Positions 1-8,441 of a stretch of 64,000 bases of DNA are shown piece after piece. The stretch comes from DASVDE01 sp963740065. GTDB lineage: Bacteria > Actinomycetota > Thermoleophilia > Solirubrobacterales > 70-9. Each line of letters begins with the position of its first letter. Position 1 is the first letter of the stretch. Where the stretch lies: assembly GCA_963740065.1 (NCBI GenBank), contig CAVUCS010000001.1:372001-436000 (forward strand), in the 5' to 3' direction. A program made the translations under genes and the position numbers. A model generated the notes under the pieces. That model was not told where the DNA came from. It did not search any database and saw only the letters and a list, made by a program, of their open reading frames with translations.

Positions 1-354
1 GTCGCCCTGCCACCTCTCCGCCATGAAGCAGAGGGCGAAGCAGTGGGTGACGTCTCCGTTTGGGTAGTGGATCGTGTGTGCCTTGGCTTCGGAGAGGCAG
101 CCGAAGGGGATCAGGTCGTTCTCGACGACCTTGACTCCGGCCTCCTCCTTTAGCTCCTCGATCGCCGTTCTGGCGAAGCTGCCGCCGGGTTCTGCTGCTC
201 CCGCGGGGAGGCACCAGGTGCCGTCGTCGGCGCGCTTGGTGAGGAGGATCCGGCCGTCGCCCCGTCGTAGGGCAATCATCGCCCCGGGCATCAGCACCAG
301 ATCGTTGCCGATCGCATGACGCAATCTCCACAGATAGGAACCCGCGTATGGCAT
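1..354 (-). CDS. Nudix hydrolase, 3' end cut by window edge
   Basis: The minus strand is open for 118 codons from ATG at 354 to the window edge. Near residue 50 it carries a Nudix-box-like stretch, PAGAAEPGG followed by IEELKEEAGV. The EELKEE core matches the metal-binding helix of Nudix pyrophosphohydrolases. The usual Glu before the helix (GES) is Gly and the usual Arg (REL) is Glu, so the box is degenerate. The preceding strand ILLTKRADDGTWCLP is typical of the NTP/ADP-ribose branch. Substrate cannot be told. The C-terminus lies outside the window. Confidence 0.85.
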   Translation of the reverse strand, partial: MPYAGSYLWRLRHAIGNDLVLMPGAMIALRRGDGRILLTKRADDGTWCLPAGAAEPGGSFARTAIEELKEEAGVKVVENDLIPFGCLSEAKAHTIHYPNGDVTHCFALCFMAERWQGD

Positions 355-383
355 TCCAGAGAGACTAGATGCGGGCTTCAGAT

Positions 384-803
384 CTAGACGCTGCGAAGTT
401 CGGCTAGGACGGCCTGGGGGGTGACGATTCGGGTCCCTTGGTGGATGCCGACCTGAAGCAGGTGTTGTCGGTCGCCCGATATGAGGGCATCCACTCTCGC
501 TTCGACCGCGCAGGCGAGGATCAGGTCGTCGTCGGGGTCTCCGGTGACAGCTTCGGGGGGAGTTTGAGGTGGGGGCACTGTCTTGGTTGCCAGATCGATC
601 AGCAGCTCTTCGACTTGATGCCAGTGCTTTGGGTCGAATCTGAGCTTGCCGGTGAGGACTCGCTTCAGCTCGTCCATCACCGGCTTTGCGAGGACAAGCT
701 CCAGGCGACCGTCGATTGCTTCCTCGATGACACGACTTGGTGGGCCGGCCGCGATGAAGGCGGAGATCAGGACGTTGGTGTCGGGAAGGACGCGCAGGGT
801 CAG
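384..803 (-). CDS. PIN-domain toxin (VapC-like ribonuclease)
   Basis: A complete PIN fold is readable: RVLPDTNVLISA at the N-terminus with the first catalytic Asp, VMDELKRVL with the conserved Glu, DPDDDLILACA and LISGD with the further acidic residues. The length of about 139 aa fits the COG1569 PIN family of toxin components. No ATG, GTG or TTG lies at the family N-terminus. The frame opens with CTG at 803, overlapping the TGA of the upstream antitoxin gene as CTGA, and a second CTG sits at 797. The first GTG start would be at 683, inside the domain, and would remove the first catalytic Asp. The toxin is probably co-translated with the antitoxin and is an expected metal-dependent RNase. Function is inferred from fold and neighbour. 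Confidence 0.82.
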   Translation of the reverse strand: MTLRVLPDTNVLISAFIAAGPPSRVIEEAIDGRLELVLAKPVMDELKRVLTGKLRFDPKHWHQVEELLIDLATKTVPPPQTPPEAVTGDPDDDLILACAVEARVDALISGDRQHLLQVGIHQGTRIVTPQAVLAELRSV

Positions 804-1036
804 TTGCGCTGGGCACGCGTTTCGTCGACCAGGGCTTCGCTGTCTTCGGGCCCGATCCCACGGGTCTCGGCGCGGTCGCGGCCATAGCGCTGAAGGGCGG
901 CGAAGCGCTCTATCTGGACCTGACGACGCAGGGCGTCGCGGACGACTTCGCTCTTTGTCTTGCCCAGGCTTTGGGCGAGAGCGTCGGTCTCTTCAGCGAG
1001 ATCGTCGGGCAGGGATACGGAGAGTAGGCGACTCAT
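800..1036 (-). CDS. Ribbon-helix-helix (CopG-type) antitoxin
   Basis: This 78-aa protein starts with LLSVSLPDDLAEETDALAQ, a ribbon-helix-helix DNA-binding strand and helix, followed by KSEVVRDALRR as the second helix. The C-terminal half is charged and is the likely toxin-wrapping tail. It sits directly upstream of the PIN gene with a 4-bp overlap, the usual antitoxin-toxin order. ATG at 1036 is followed by the RHH domain without extension. Such antitoxins normally bind their own promoter; a palindrome overlaps this start codon. Confidence 0.85.
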   Translation of the reverse strand: MSRLLSVSLPDDLAEETDALAQSLGKTKSEVVRDALRRQVQIERFAALQRYGRDRAETRGIGPEDSEALVDETRAQRN

Positions 1037-1051
1037 ATGAAATCATCATAT
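1035..1051. promoter_or_regulatory. Palindrome at the antitoxin start, candidate RHH operator
   Basis: ATATGA, a 5-nt spacer and TCATAT form a perfect 6+6 inverted repeat overlapping the ATG of the RHH antitoxin. The position suits autoregulation of the toxin-antitoxin operon. This is inference from position and symmetry only. Confidence 0.4.
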
Positions 1052-1070
1052 CGAGTAGATTCACTCGTCT

Positions 1071-1721
1071 GTGACCTCGATCGATGAGTTGATCGTTGCG
1101 GATGCGCCGGAGGCTTGGGCGGCGCTTGGGTTTGAGGTCGACGGCGATACCTGCGTGGTGGGGAATGTGCGAATCCGGTTGGCGGGTTCGGATGCGGGCA
1201 AGGGGTTGACCGGGTGGTCGCTACGCGATGTCGAGAGCACCGAGTTGGATGGGATCCCGACGACGCGGTCGGAGGCGGGCGTGTCCGGCGCGCCTTCGGC
1301 TCATTCCAACGGCATCACGGCGATTGATCACGTTGTTGCCATCACGCCTGCGCTTGACCGGACTGTCGCGGTATTGCAAGACGCTGGGCTCGACTTGCGC
1401 CGCCTCCGTGAGGAGCCGACGCCGGCGGGCGCTCCCCGGCAAGCGTTCTTCCGACTCGGCGCGACCATCCTCGAGGTCGTTCAGGAGCCTCCGGAGGCGA
1501 TCGAGCGGGGTGGGGGAGTTGACCGATCCGCCTTCTTCTGGGGCCTCGCCTTCGTTGCACCCGATCTTGACGCGACGGTCGCTTCGCTCGGCGACGGTGT
1601 GAGTGAGATTCGCTCAGCGGTGCAGCCCGGCCGCCGTATCGCCACCTTGCGTCGTTCCGCCGGGCTTACCGTGCCGATCGCGCTGATGACGCCTCCGGTA
1701 AACCGGCCGGAAACCTCTTAG
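1071..1721 (+). CDS. VOC/glyoxalase-superfamily protein
   Basis: The 216-aa product contains the paired beta-alpha-beta-beta-beta pattern of the vicinal-oxygen-chelate fold: GITAIDHVVAITPALDRTVAVLQDAGLDL near residue 83, RQAFFRLGATILEVVQ, then FFWGLAFVAPDLDATVASLG. Glyoxalase I, dioxygenases and resistance proteins share this fold, so the reaction cannot be assigned. The start is GTG at 1071. The gene converges on the alpha/beta hydrolase and overlaps its end by 4 bp. Confidence 0.78.
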   Translation: MTSIDELIVADAPEAWAALGFEVDGDTCVVGNVRIRLAGSDAGKGLTGWSLRDVESTELDGIPTTRSEAGVSGAPSAHSNGITAIDHVVAITPALDRTVAVLQDAGLDLRRLREEPTPAGAPRQAFFRLGATILEVVQEPPEAIERGGGVDRSAFFWGLAFVAPDLDATVASLGDGVSEIRSAVQPGRRIATLRRSAGLTVPIALMTPPVNRPETS

Positions 1722-2611
1722 GCGACTTCCCGTTCCCGGAGCAGGTCGTGCCAATCTCTGCGGCTGACGCGAGCCGGTTTGGTTTCAGCAAGGAACGATT
1801 CGAGCGTGGTGACGAAATGCAGTGGCGCTTCGAGCTGGGGCAGGTGGCCGACGTCGTCGAAGATTTCGAGGCGGCTGCCGGGGAGTTGGCGGTGCGCGTC
1901 TTCTCCGTGATGGGCGGGGATGATCGGATCTCGCGCGCCCCAGAGAATCAGCACCGGTACGGCCTCGGCCAGGTAGAGGCGGTCGCCGGCATGTATGCGC
2001 TGGCCGCCGGTGCCGATCACCGCCCGCACGGTTCCGAGGAAGGCCGCGCGGCGGACTGGATCGGATAGGGAGCCGTAGCCCCGTGCGACTTCGGCGACGT
2101 CCGCGTTGGGGCGCAGGCCGACTGCCGAGAGGCCGCGGCCGACTGCCGACCCGACTCGGTGCCCGATGCCGGCCGTGGCCGAAATGAACAGGTCGGCGCC
2201 GGGAAGCGCGGCGGCGCGCAGGACGGGACTGACCTCGGGGCCGAGCCCGCCGCTTGAAACAAGGACCAGGCGCTCCACCATCTCCGGGAATTGGTAGGCG
2301 AACTGCATTGCGATCCCGCCCCCGAGCGAGTGTCCGACGAGGGTTGCCCGCTCATGGTTAAGAGCGACGAGAAGGTCGCGCAAGCCGGCGGCGAGCGCGC
2401 CGAGAGAGTAGTCGCCGCTGCCAGGCGCCGACACTCCGTGTCCGGGGAGATCCGGCGCGATCACGGTGTGGTGCTTGGCGAGGGGCTCGATCACCTCCTG
2501 CCAGTTCTCGAAGGTGCCACCCATGCCGTGAATCAGCAGCAAGACCGGGCCCTCGCCGGCTTCGGCGTAGGCCTGCGCTCGGCCGTGGAGCATTGCGGTC
2601 TTAGTTTCCAT
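1718..2611 (-). CDS. Alpha/beta-fold hydrolase
   Basis: The nucleophile elbow GHSLGGG lies near residue 93, the oxyanion-hole motif IHGMGG near residue 27, the acidic residue in LWGARDPIIP, and the catalytic His in DVGHLPQLE, giving a full Ser-Asp-His triad in the usual order. The length is normal for a soluble single-domain hydrolase (about 297 aa). I chose ATG at 2611; TTG 2623 and GTG 2620 are upstream alternatives with no better ribosome-binding site. Substrate is unknown (esterase, epoxide hydrolase or C-C hydrolase are all possible). Confidence 0.88.
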   Translation of the reverse strand: METKTAMLHGRAQAYAEAGEGPVLLLIHGMGGTFENWQEVIEPLAKHHTVIAPDLPGHGVSAPGSGDYSLGALAAGLRDLLVALNHERATLVGHSLGGGIAMQFAYQFPEMVERLVLVSSGGLGPEVSPVLRAAALPGADLFISATAGIGHRVGSAVGRGLSAVGLRPNADVAEVARGYGSLSDPVRRAAFLGTVRAVIGTGGQRIHAGDRLYLAEAVPVLILWGARDPIIPAHHGEDAHRQLPGSRLEIFDDVGHLPQLEAPLHFVTTLESFLAETKPARVSRRDWHDLLREREVA

Positions 2612-2625
2612 CGCTTGCACCAATA

Positions 2626-2644
2626 GGCAAGTCCGTTACTTGCC
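2626..2644. promoter_or_regulatory. Short inverted repeat upstream of the hydrolase
   Basis: GGCAAGT, 5 nt, ACTTGCC: a perfect 7-bp dyad just upstream of the hydrolase start (minus strand). It could be an operator for a dimeric regulator, or a small hairpin in the leader. Confidence 0.3.
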
Positions 2645-2705
2645 ACAAATCTATGACGAGATTAGCCCCTCCGCATCGGGGGAAAACCGAGATTAGGCCT
2701 AAGGC

Positions 2706-3779
2706 TTAACCGTTGAGCGAGATTACGTGGGCGGCTTTCGGGGCTACATTGCCCTCGAGTACGTCCAGGTAGGCGTTCCGGACCCCGTTAAAGCCCTCCC
2801 CCGGGATCACCTCGAGCCAGCCGCCGGTCCACTCGCAGAATGGGTGCCAGGCGTCGGCGACGCGCCGCTCAAGCTCGGCCGGACCCCAATCGGAAGAGCG
2901 CTTGACGACTCGGTCCGGGGCGAAGAAGAATTTCGGCTTCGGCCCGGGCAGCTCTCCCTCTCCGATCCCCAGCTCCTCCCAGTGGGTCACGCCCACCGCC
3001 ATGCTGTGGGCCAGCGTGTCGCCGAAGTGAGAGTGGACCGCACGGCGTACGGCTCCGTCACCGGCGATGTCGACGTAGGTGGTGGGGACTCTGTCGAGCG
3101 CGTCGATCTCCTCGTAAGTGACCGTGCGCCCGTAAATCCCCAGGCCTTCGACGAACTGCGCGTTTCCCGGCGAGGTCAGCCCGATCAGCTCGACTCCCTC
3201 ACGCCGGGCGAGCAAGAAGGCCGCGGCGATTGCCGTCTTGCTTGACGCGCTGGAGATGGCGATCGGCCCGCTTCCGGTGAAGCCCTCATCGGCTAGCTGG
3301 TCGTCAATCAGGAACGATGTGAAGAAGAGCGGCCGCAGCAGCATCTGGATGTCCTCGGTGTCCCCTCTATAGAAGGGGTCGAGCCCGGTAGTCAGATAGC
3401 GGTGGTAAGCCGAAGGCAGGGCCGCCCGGTGCGCAGATCCGTCGACGAACCCCTTCTCGTTGATGCTGGTGGGCGTTACCAGCAGATGCGAGGAGGGCGG
3501 GATATATCCATAGACCCGCGTTCCCTCTTCGACACCTTCGGCCTCACTTCGCTCTATTTCCGCGAACCCCCACATCGGAACCCGACCCCAACCGTCTTCG
3601 GCGGGGAAGAAGTCCCAGTAGGACATCGCCTCGCCCATCACCGCATAGGTGACGTTGTTCGCGGTTAGGCCGAAGGAGTCGATCCGCAACAGCGCTTGAC
3701 CCGGCTCGACTGCGAGCGGCTCCGACTCGGCGACGCGGCACTGGCGGAGATCGTCGCGCTTGACCAGGAATTCACTCAT
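2706..3779 (-). CDS. DUF2855 family protein (dehydrogenase-like)
   Basis: The product (about 357 aa) matches what I know of the DUF2855 family: an N-terminal GroES-like region (ALLRIDSFGLTANNVTYAVMG, GWGRVPMWGFAEI) and a Rossmann-like middle (GPIAISSASSKTAIAAAFLL) resembling zinc-free medium-chain dehydrogenase/quinone reductases. The family has no settled reaction. ATG at 3779 is preferred because it begins the conserved MSEFLVKRDD segment; an open upstream extension overlaps the carbonic anhydrase frame. The start overlaps the end of the carbonic anhydrase gene by 8 bp (ATGAGTGA), so the two are probably translationally coupled. Confidence 0.8.
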   Translation of the reverse strand: MSEFLVKRDDLRQCRVAESEPLAVEPGQALLRIDSFGLTANNVTYAVMGEAMSYWDFFPAEDGWGRVPMWGFAEIERSEAEGVEEGTRVYGYIPPSSHLLVTPTSINEKGFVDGSAHRAALPSAYHRYLTTGLDPFYRGDTEDIQMLLRPLFFTSFLIDDQLADEGFTGSGPIAISSASSKTAIAAAFLLARREGVELIGLTSPGNAQFVEGLGIYGRTVTYEEIDALDRVPTTYVDIAGDGAVRRAVHSHFGDTLAHSMAVGVTHWEELGIGEGELPGPKPKFFFAPDRVVKRSSDWGPAELERRVADAWHPFCEWTGGWLEVIPGEGFNGVRNAYLDVLEGNVAPKAAHVISLNG

Positions 3780-4278
3780 CGGCGTCGACCTGGACTTCGC
3801 GCAGCTGGTGGTTGTCAACGTCGTAAACGAAGCCGCGGACCTGGTCGCGGTGGAGAAGAAAGGGGGATTGGCGGACGCGGAGGATCGATTGACGGACGTC
3901 GGCTTCGACATCGCCGAAGGACTCGATTGCGAAGGAGGGGGAGACGCCGGTCTCCTCCTGCAGCTCGGCCCGGAAGCCGTCGTCGGTGATCTTCTGCATG
4001 CCGCAGTCGGTGTGGTGGATCAGCATCACCTCGCGGGTGCCGAGGCGACGTTGGGAGACGGACAGTGAGCGGATCACATCGTCGGTAATCACCCCACCGG
4101 CGTTGCGCAGCACGTGGGCCTCGCCGTCGCCCAGTCCCAGCGCGGCGAACACGTCCAGGCGCGAGTCCATACAGGTGACGATTGCCAGCCGCCGGCTCGG
4201 TCTGACGTCCAGGTGTCTCGCGGGCAGGGAATCCGCGAAGGTCCGATTGTTGGCCAGCAGCTCATCGATCGTGTTCAC
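3772..4278 (-). CDS. Beta-class carbonic anhydrase
   Basis: The zinc-binding signature of beta-carbonic anhydrases is visible: CMDSR near residue 36 (Cys and Asp ligands plus the Asp-Arg dyad) and HHTDCGM near residue 88 (His and Cys ligands). At about 168 aa it is a short type II beta enzyme like those of mycobacteria. It would interconvert CO2 and bicarbonate in the cytosol. GTG at 4278 starts the conserved VNTIDELLANN helix; the longer open frame upstream is unconserved-looking and overlaps yihY. It is followed by the coupled DUF2855 gene. Confidence 0.9.
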   Translation of the reverse strand: MNTIDELLANNRTFADSLPARHLDVRPSRRLAIVTCMDSRLDVFAALGLGDGEAHVLRNAGGVITDDVIRSLSVSQRRLGTREVMLIHHTDCGMQKITDDGFRAELQEETGVSPSFAIESFGDVEADVRQSILRVRQSPFLLHRDQVRGFVYDVDNHQLREVQVDADE

Positions 4279-4357
4279 GGAAGAAACCCTATCTCCGCCC
4301 CTGTATCGCTCGCCGGTTGAGCTTGGCGATGTTCGGGTAGGCGTAGCCTGAAGCGCG

Positions 4358-5195
4358 ATGCATGCCATCGATCGGTTTCAGCAGCGCCACGCCGTCCTCG
4401 CGGTGCCGGTGGCGGTGGCGAAGAAGTTCATCGATGACAAGGGAGGGAACCTCGCTGCGCTGATCGCCTACAGGGCGTTCTTCTCTCTCTTTCCGCTGCT
4501 GCTGGTGCTGACCACCGTGTTGGGCTACGTCCTGGCCGGCAACCCGGATCTGAGGCAAGAGGCCGTCGACTCGGTGCTGACGCAGTTCCCGGTGATCGGC
4601 GATCAGATCCAGGTGGGCTCGCTGGAAGGAAACGGCGTGGCCCTGGCCATCGGCATAGTCGGTTCGCTCTGGGCCGGGTTCGGAGTTGTGCTGGCGACCG
4701 AGCACGCGCTCGACCGCGTTTGGGCGGTGCCGCCCCGTGATCGGCGCGGCTTCTTCAGCTCGAGGCTGCGGGCGCTGGGGCTGCTCGTCCTCCTCGGCGC
4801 GCTGACGGTCGCCTCGACGATCGCATCCGGCTTGGTCGGTGGCGGCGCCGGGCCGCTGGGGGCGGTCGGAGGCATAGCCATCGCCGTCGCTCTCAACCTG
4901 CTCGTCTTCGGGGCCGTCTTCCTGCTCCTCGGCGCGCGATCCGCGCCGCTCGGCGCGTTGCTGCCGGGCGTGACGCTTGCCGCCGTCGGCTGGGTCGTCC
5001 TGCAGCTGGTCGGTGGGTACTTCGTCGCGCACCAGATCCGCAACGCGACTCCGGCCTATGGCACCTTCGCCCTGGTTTTGGGCCTGCTCGTCTGGATACA
5101 GCTCGGTGCGACGCTTGACCGTTGTCAGCGCCGAGCTGAACGTGGTACGGGCTCGCCGCCTATGGCCTCGAAGCCTGCGTCAGACGGACGATTGA
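4358..5195 (+). CDS. YihY/UPF0761 family membrane protein, frameshifted near its end
   Basis: The N-terminal part shows the family pattern: GGNLAALIAYRAFFSLFPLLLVL, then several long hydrophobic helices (about six in total). Formerly called ribonuclease BN, the family is an inner-membrane protein of uncertain function. The single frame leaves the family consensus after LLVWIQLGAT and would end at 5206. One base further on, the frame reads LTVVSAELNVVRARRLWPRSL and stops at 5195, exactly the expected C-terminus. An extra T around 5115-5116 therefore appears to break the gene. This is either a sequencing insertion or a late truncating mutation. Confidence 0.82.
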
Positions 5196-5275
5196 GACTC
5201 GCCTGAAGCCGGCGGTCTAGACTTTCACCCCAGCGCTAGCTACTGTGTTTTTAGTAGAGACTGCGTGGGGGAAAG

Positions 5276-6698
5276 ATGGGTTGGGTTGGAATAACCGAGG
5301 TGATTCTTGGCTCGCTGGCGTTGCTCGCCGCGGCGCTCACCGTGGTGGCCGTGAGGGAGCGCAAGGCGAGACGGCGCTTCCAGATTCTCGCTGATGTCGC
5401 AAGCGTCTCCGACGCCGCCGGGGACCTCGAAGAGACCTTCGACGCGATCTGCGACATCCTCGTGCCGGAGTTCGCGGACTTCTGCATGATCGACCTGATC
5501 GATGCCGGCGAGGCGGAGCGGGTCGCCGTGCGAGTGGCCCCCGGGGGGGATCCCGATGCGGAGAGGGGCTTGGCCGGGCGCCAACCCTCGCTGCCAACCC
5601 ATATGGCTACGGACAATGGGCGGGAGTCGTTGGAGCCGCGCTTTTTCGAGCGCATGCCCGATCGAGTTCTCCGCGAGCTTGCCGACGGGCCTGAAGATCT
5701 CGCGCTGCTGCGGCGAATCGCCCCGCGCTCGGCGATCACCGTCGCGCTCAACGCGCGCGGCAGGGTTACCGGTGCGTTGACCGTCGGCGTCGCCTGGTCG
5801 AAGCGTCGGTATCGGCGTGAAGATGTCCGCTTCGCTTGGATTCTCTCCGGCCGCGTCGCTTTGGCGTTGGACAACAGCGGGCTCTTCGCCGACCTCGAGA
5901 AGGCCGAGCGGGCGCGCACCGAGATTGCGGAAACCTTGCAGCGCGGCCTGCTTCCTCCGCCCCTCCCGCACATCTCGGGCTGGTCGGTGGCCGCGATGTA
6001 CCGCCCCGCCGGCTCCGAGAACGAGGTGGGTGGGGACTTCTACGATGTCTTTCGCGTGCCCGGCGGCTGGATGCTGGCGATTGGTGACGTCACCGGACGC
6101 GGCGCTCGCGCTGCCTCGATCACCGCCGTTGCTCGCTACACCTTGCGCACCGCCGCCATGTTGAGTGACGATCCTCAGGTGGCATTGAGAACGCTCAACC
6201 GCGCCCTCCTGGCTCGTGGTGACGCGGCCCTTTGCAGTCTTGCGACGGTGACTCTCAGCGATGATCCGGCGAGAGCCCGTGCGGCTGGTCGTCGCCGGCC
6301 ACCCACCGCCCCTGCTTGTCGATGGCGAATCGGTCATCGAGACGGCGGGCGCAGACCCGGTGCTCGGCGCATTTGAGGACGCCGAGTGGAAGATCACCAA
6401 CAGCGCGGTAGAGCCCGGCCAGCAGCTGATCATCGTGACCGACGGCGTCACAGAGGCCCAGGGCTCGGAGGGGCGCTTCGGTGAGGCGCGTCTCCATTCC
6501 GAGCTTCGTGGAGCCTCGAATCCGGCAATGGCAATGCAGCGGCTGGAGCGCTCGCTGCACGCCTTCACCGATGGGGGGTTCACCGACGACATCGCGATGC
6601 TGGCGATCTCTCGCGCGTCTCGCCGGGTGTCAGGCGGCGCCACTGTCGGAGGAAAGCCCACAGCCGCCGTGCTCAGCCTGGACAACGTCGATGTCTGA
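5276..6698 (+). CDS. GAF-domain SpoIIE-type PP2C phosphatase, one frameshift
   Basis: An N-terminal hydrophobic segment (residues about 7-27) is followed by a GAF-like domain (LADVASVSDAAGDLEETFDAICDILVP) and a linker AETLQRGLLPPPLP typical of RsbU/SpoIIE phosphatases. The catalytic domain has VGGDFYDVF and AIGDVTGRG as metal-binding Asp motifs. The frame from 5276 fails at about 6268; one base further on, the frame continues with VRLVVAGHPPPLLV, VTDGVTEAQG and FTDDIAMLAI to 6698. A single extra G at 6268-6269 explains this. ATG 5276 has a GGGGGAAAG-like ribosome site. The expected role is dephosphorylation of a STAS antagonist, such as the one encoded at 7107-7466. Confidence 0.87.
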
Positions 6699-7095
6699 TC
6701 CGGACATGGCGCTGGTCGAGCGCTTGTTCGATGCGTTCAACCGTCGTGACCTCGAGGAGATCGCCGGCGTCTGTGATGAGGAGATGGAGTTCTTTCCGGT
6801 GGGCACCGCGGAGGCGATTGGCCGCGAGGCACCTTATGTCGGCAGCGAGGGTCTGCGCGAGTACCTGACCGATGTGGCGGGGGCCTGGGATGAGCTGCAG
6901 ATCACGCCCAGCGAGCTGGAGCGACGGGGGGAGAGGCTGCTCGTTTGGGGCCGCGTCTACGCCCGCAGCCGCGAGTTGGGGATTCGCGACATGCCGGTCG
7001 CCTGGATCTGGGAGGTCCGAGAAAAGCGGTTCATGCGCGGCGAGGTCTTTCCGGATCCCGAGCAAGCGGTTGCCCGCTTCAGCGGTGACAAATAG
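6691..7095 (+). CDS. SnoaL-like (NTF2-fold) protein
   Basis: The 134-aa product begins DPDMALVERLFDAFNRRDLE, the typical first helix of SnoaL/NTF2-like proteins, followed by EEMEFFPVG and a strand-rich end. ATG 6691 overlaps the end of the phosphatase gene by 8 bp, indicating coupling. These small cone-shaped proteins include ketosteroid isomerases, polyketide cyclases and ligand-binding domains; no catalytic residue assignment is possible here. Confidence 0.75.
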   Translation: MSDPDMALVERLFDAFNRRDLEEIAGVCDEEMEFFPVGTAEAIGREAPYVGSEGLREYLTDVAGAWDELQITPSELERRGERLLVWGRVYARSRELGIRDMPVAWIWEVREKRFMRGEVFPDPEQAVARFSGDK

Positions 7096-7106
7096 CGCGG
7101 CGCGAT

Positions 7107-7466
7107 TCAGCCGCGAAGCTCGGCGAGGGCCGCGTCGCGCTGCTCATGCATCGGGATCGTGCCCTCGACGCCGGTGATTTTCAGCAGGCGTCGCACCTGA
7201 TGATTGACGCAGCAAAGGACCAGCCTGCCGCTGCCTTCGCTGTCGATTTGCTGCCAAGCGCGCACGATCAGGGCAATCCCGGTCGAGTCGATGAACTCGC
7301 ACTCGGAGAGGTCGAGCAGGATCGAGACGTCGCTCTGGGAAAGCGCGCTCTCGAGACCTCTCTCGAGTTCGGGGGCGGTGCCCATGTCCAGTTCGCCGCG
7401 GACGGTGAAGGCGCTGATTCCATCGTCGAGCTCTTCGCGCTTCACCTCGAAGGGGACCGGATTCAC
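7107..7466 (-). CDS. STAS-domain anti-sigma factor antagonist
   Basis: A single STAS domain of 119 aa: FTVRGELDMGTAPELERGL, then LLDLSECEFIDSTGIALIV, where the Ser of the DST motif is the site phosphorylated by RsbW/SpoIIAB-type kinases. GTG at 7466 gives the usual compact length. In partner switching the dephosphorylated form binds the anti-sigma kinase and frees the sigma factor. Kinase, phosphatase and sigma genes all lie within 4 kb, so it probably belongs to that circuit. It is transcribed opposite to its neighbours. Confidence 0.9.
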   Translation of the reverse strand: MNPVPFEVKREELDDGISAFTVRGELDMGTAPELERGLESALSQSDVSILLDLSECEFIDSTGIALIVRAWQQIDSEGSGRLVLCCVNHQVRRLLKITGVEGTIPMHEQRDAALAELRG

Positions 7467-7556
7467 GGGCCGATCCTACATCAGGGGTAATGCTGGTTTG
7501 CCGTTCTGTCGGCGGGGGTAGCGAAGGGGTGCAAAAGCTTGATGACTATGCTCATT

Positions 7557-7583
7557 CCGCGAAGGAAAAATCACGCTTCGCGG
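7557..7583 (+). promoter_or_regulatory. Stem-loop just before the RsbW-like start
   Basis: CCGCGAAG, 11 nt, CTTCGCGG forms a perfect 8-bp stem ending 7 nt before ATG 7590 and touching the purine-rich ribosome site GTGAGGG. It could modulate translation or be an operator; sequence alone cannot decide. Confidence 0.35.
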
Positions 7584-7589
7584 TGAGGG

Positions 7590-8441
7590 ATGCCGTCCAC
7601 CTCAAACACTTCGGCGCTTCATGACCGGCCCAGGGGGCTGCAGATGGTTCTGCCCGCGAAACCCGAGAACGTCGCCGTTATCCGCCATGCGCTGGCCGGG
7701 CTGGCCGAGGAGATCGGAATGGACGAGCCCGGCTTGGCGGATCTGAAGACCGTAGTTACCGAAGCGTGTATGAACGTCGTCGTCCACGCCTACAAAGGTC
7801 ATCCGGGGCCACTCAACGTCGAGGCGATGCCGGATGCCGACGGCCTGACCGTGGTTGTCCGCGACGAAGGGGTTGGGATCAGGCCGCAGGCGGCGGATGC
7901 CGACCGCGACAGCCTGCGACTGGGCCTTTCGCTGATAGCGGCGCTCTCGGGGAGCTTCTCGATTTCCGGTGGCCTCGATCAAGGGACCGAGATCACCATG
8001 AGGGTGCCGCTTAAGGGCGGCGGGGCGAGCGGCACCACCGACCCGGTCGAGATGAAGCCATTCCCAGCCGACCGTACCGAGGTAATCATCGATCGATCTG
8101 AGCTGCTCGGCCCCGTTTTAGCTCGGGTCGTCGGCGCTCTCGCCGCGCGGCGTGAACTCTCGGTGGATCGGGTCTCCGACGTTGTCCTCATCACCGATGC
8201 GATTGCCGCCTCGGCTCCGACGCGCTTCGAGGACGGTCGGGTGCGCCTCGGCCTTGAGGAACAACCCGGCGGGATCGACTTGCGGCTTGGTCCGATGGAG
8301 GCCGGCGCGGCGAGCCGAATTCGCGAGGAGCTTAAGGTTCCAGATGTCGGGGGCTCATTGGAGACCCTGGCCGATGAGCTCACCGTCGAGGAGTCCGACG
8401 ACGGCGAGTACCTGATCATCCGCTTTGCTGTTGCTCCCTGA
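7590..8441 (+). CDS. RsbW-like anti-sigma regulatory factor (serine kinase fold)
   Basis: Residues about 20-140 form an HATPase domain: LKTVVTEACMNVVVHAY is the N-box, VVVRDEGVGIRPQ the G1-like box, and LGLSLIAALSGSFSISG the lid and following region. This is the GHKL fold of SpoIIAB/RsbW anti-sigma kinases. A second region of about 140 aa with no recognised domain extends the protein to 283 aa, longer than classic RsbW (about 150). It likely binds the sigma factor encoded convergently, whose gene end overlaps by 26 bp, and phosphorylates the STAS protein. The extra C-terminal domain is unexplained. Confidence 0.87.
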   Translation: MPSTSNTSALHDRPRGLQMVLPAKPENVAVIRHALAGLAEEIGMDEPGLADLKTVVTEACMNVVVHAYKGHPGPLNVEAMPDADGLTVVVRDEGVGIRPQAADADRDSLRLGLSLIAALSGSFSISGGLDQGTEITMRVPLKGGGASGTTDPVEMKPFPADRTEVIIDRSELLGPVLARVVGALAARRELSVDRVSDVVLITDAIAASAPTRFEDGRVRLGLEEQPGGIDLRLGPMEAGAASRIREELKVPDVGGSLETLADELTVEESDDGEYLIIRFAVAP

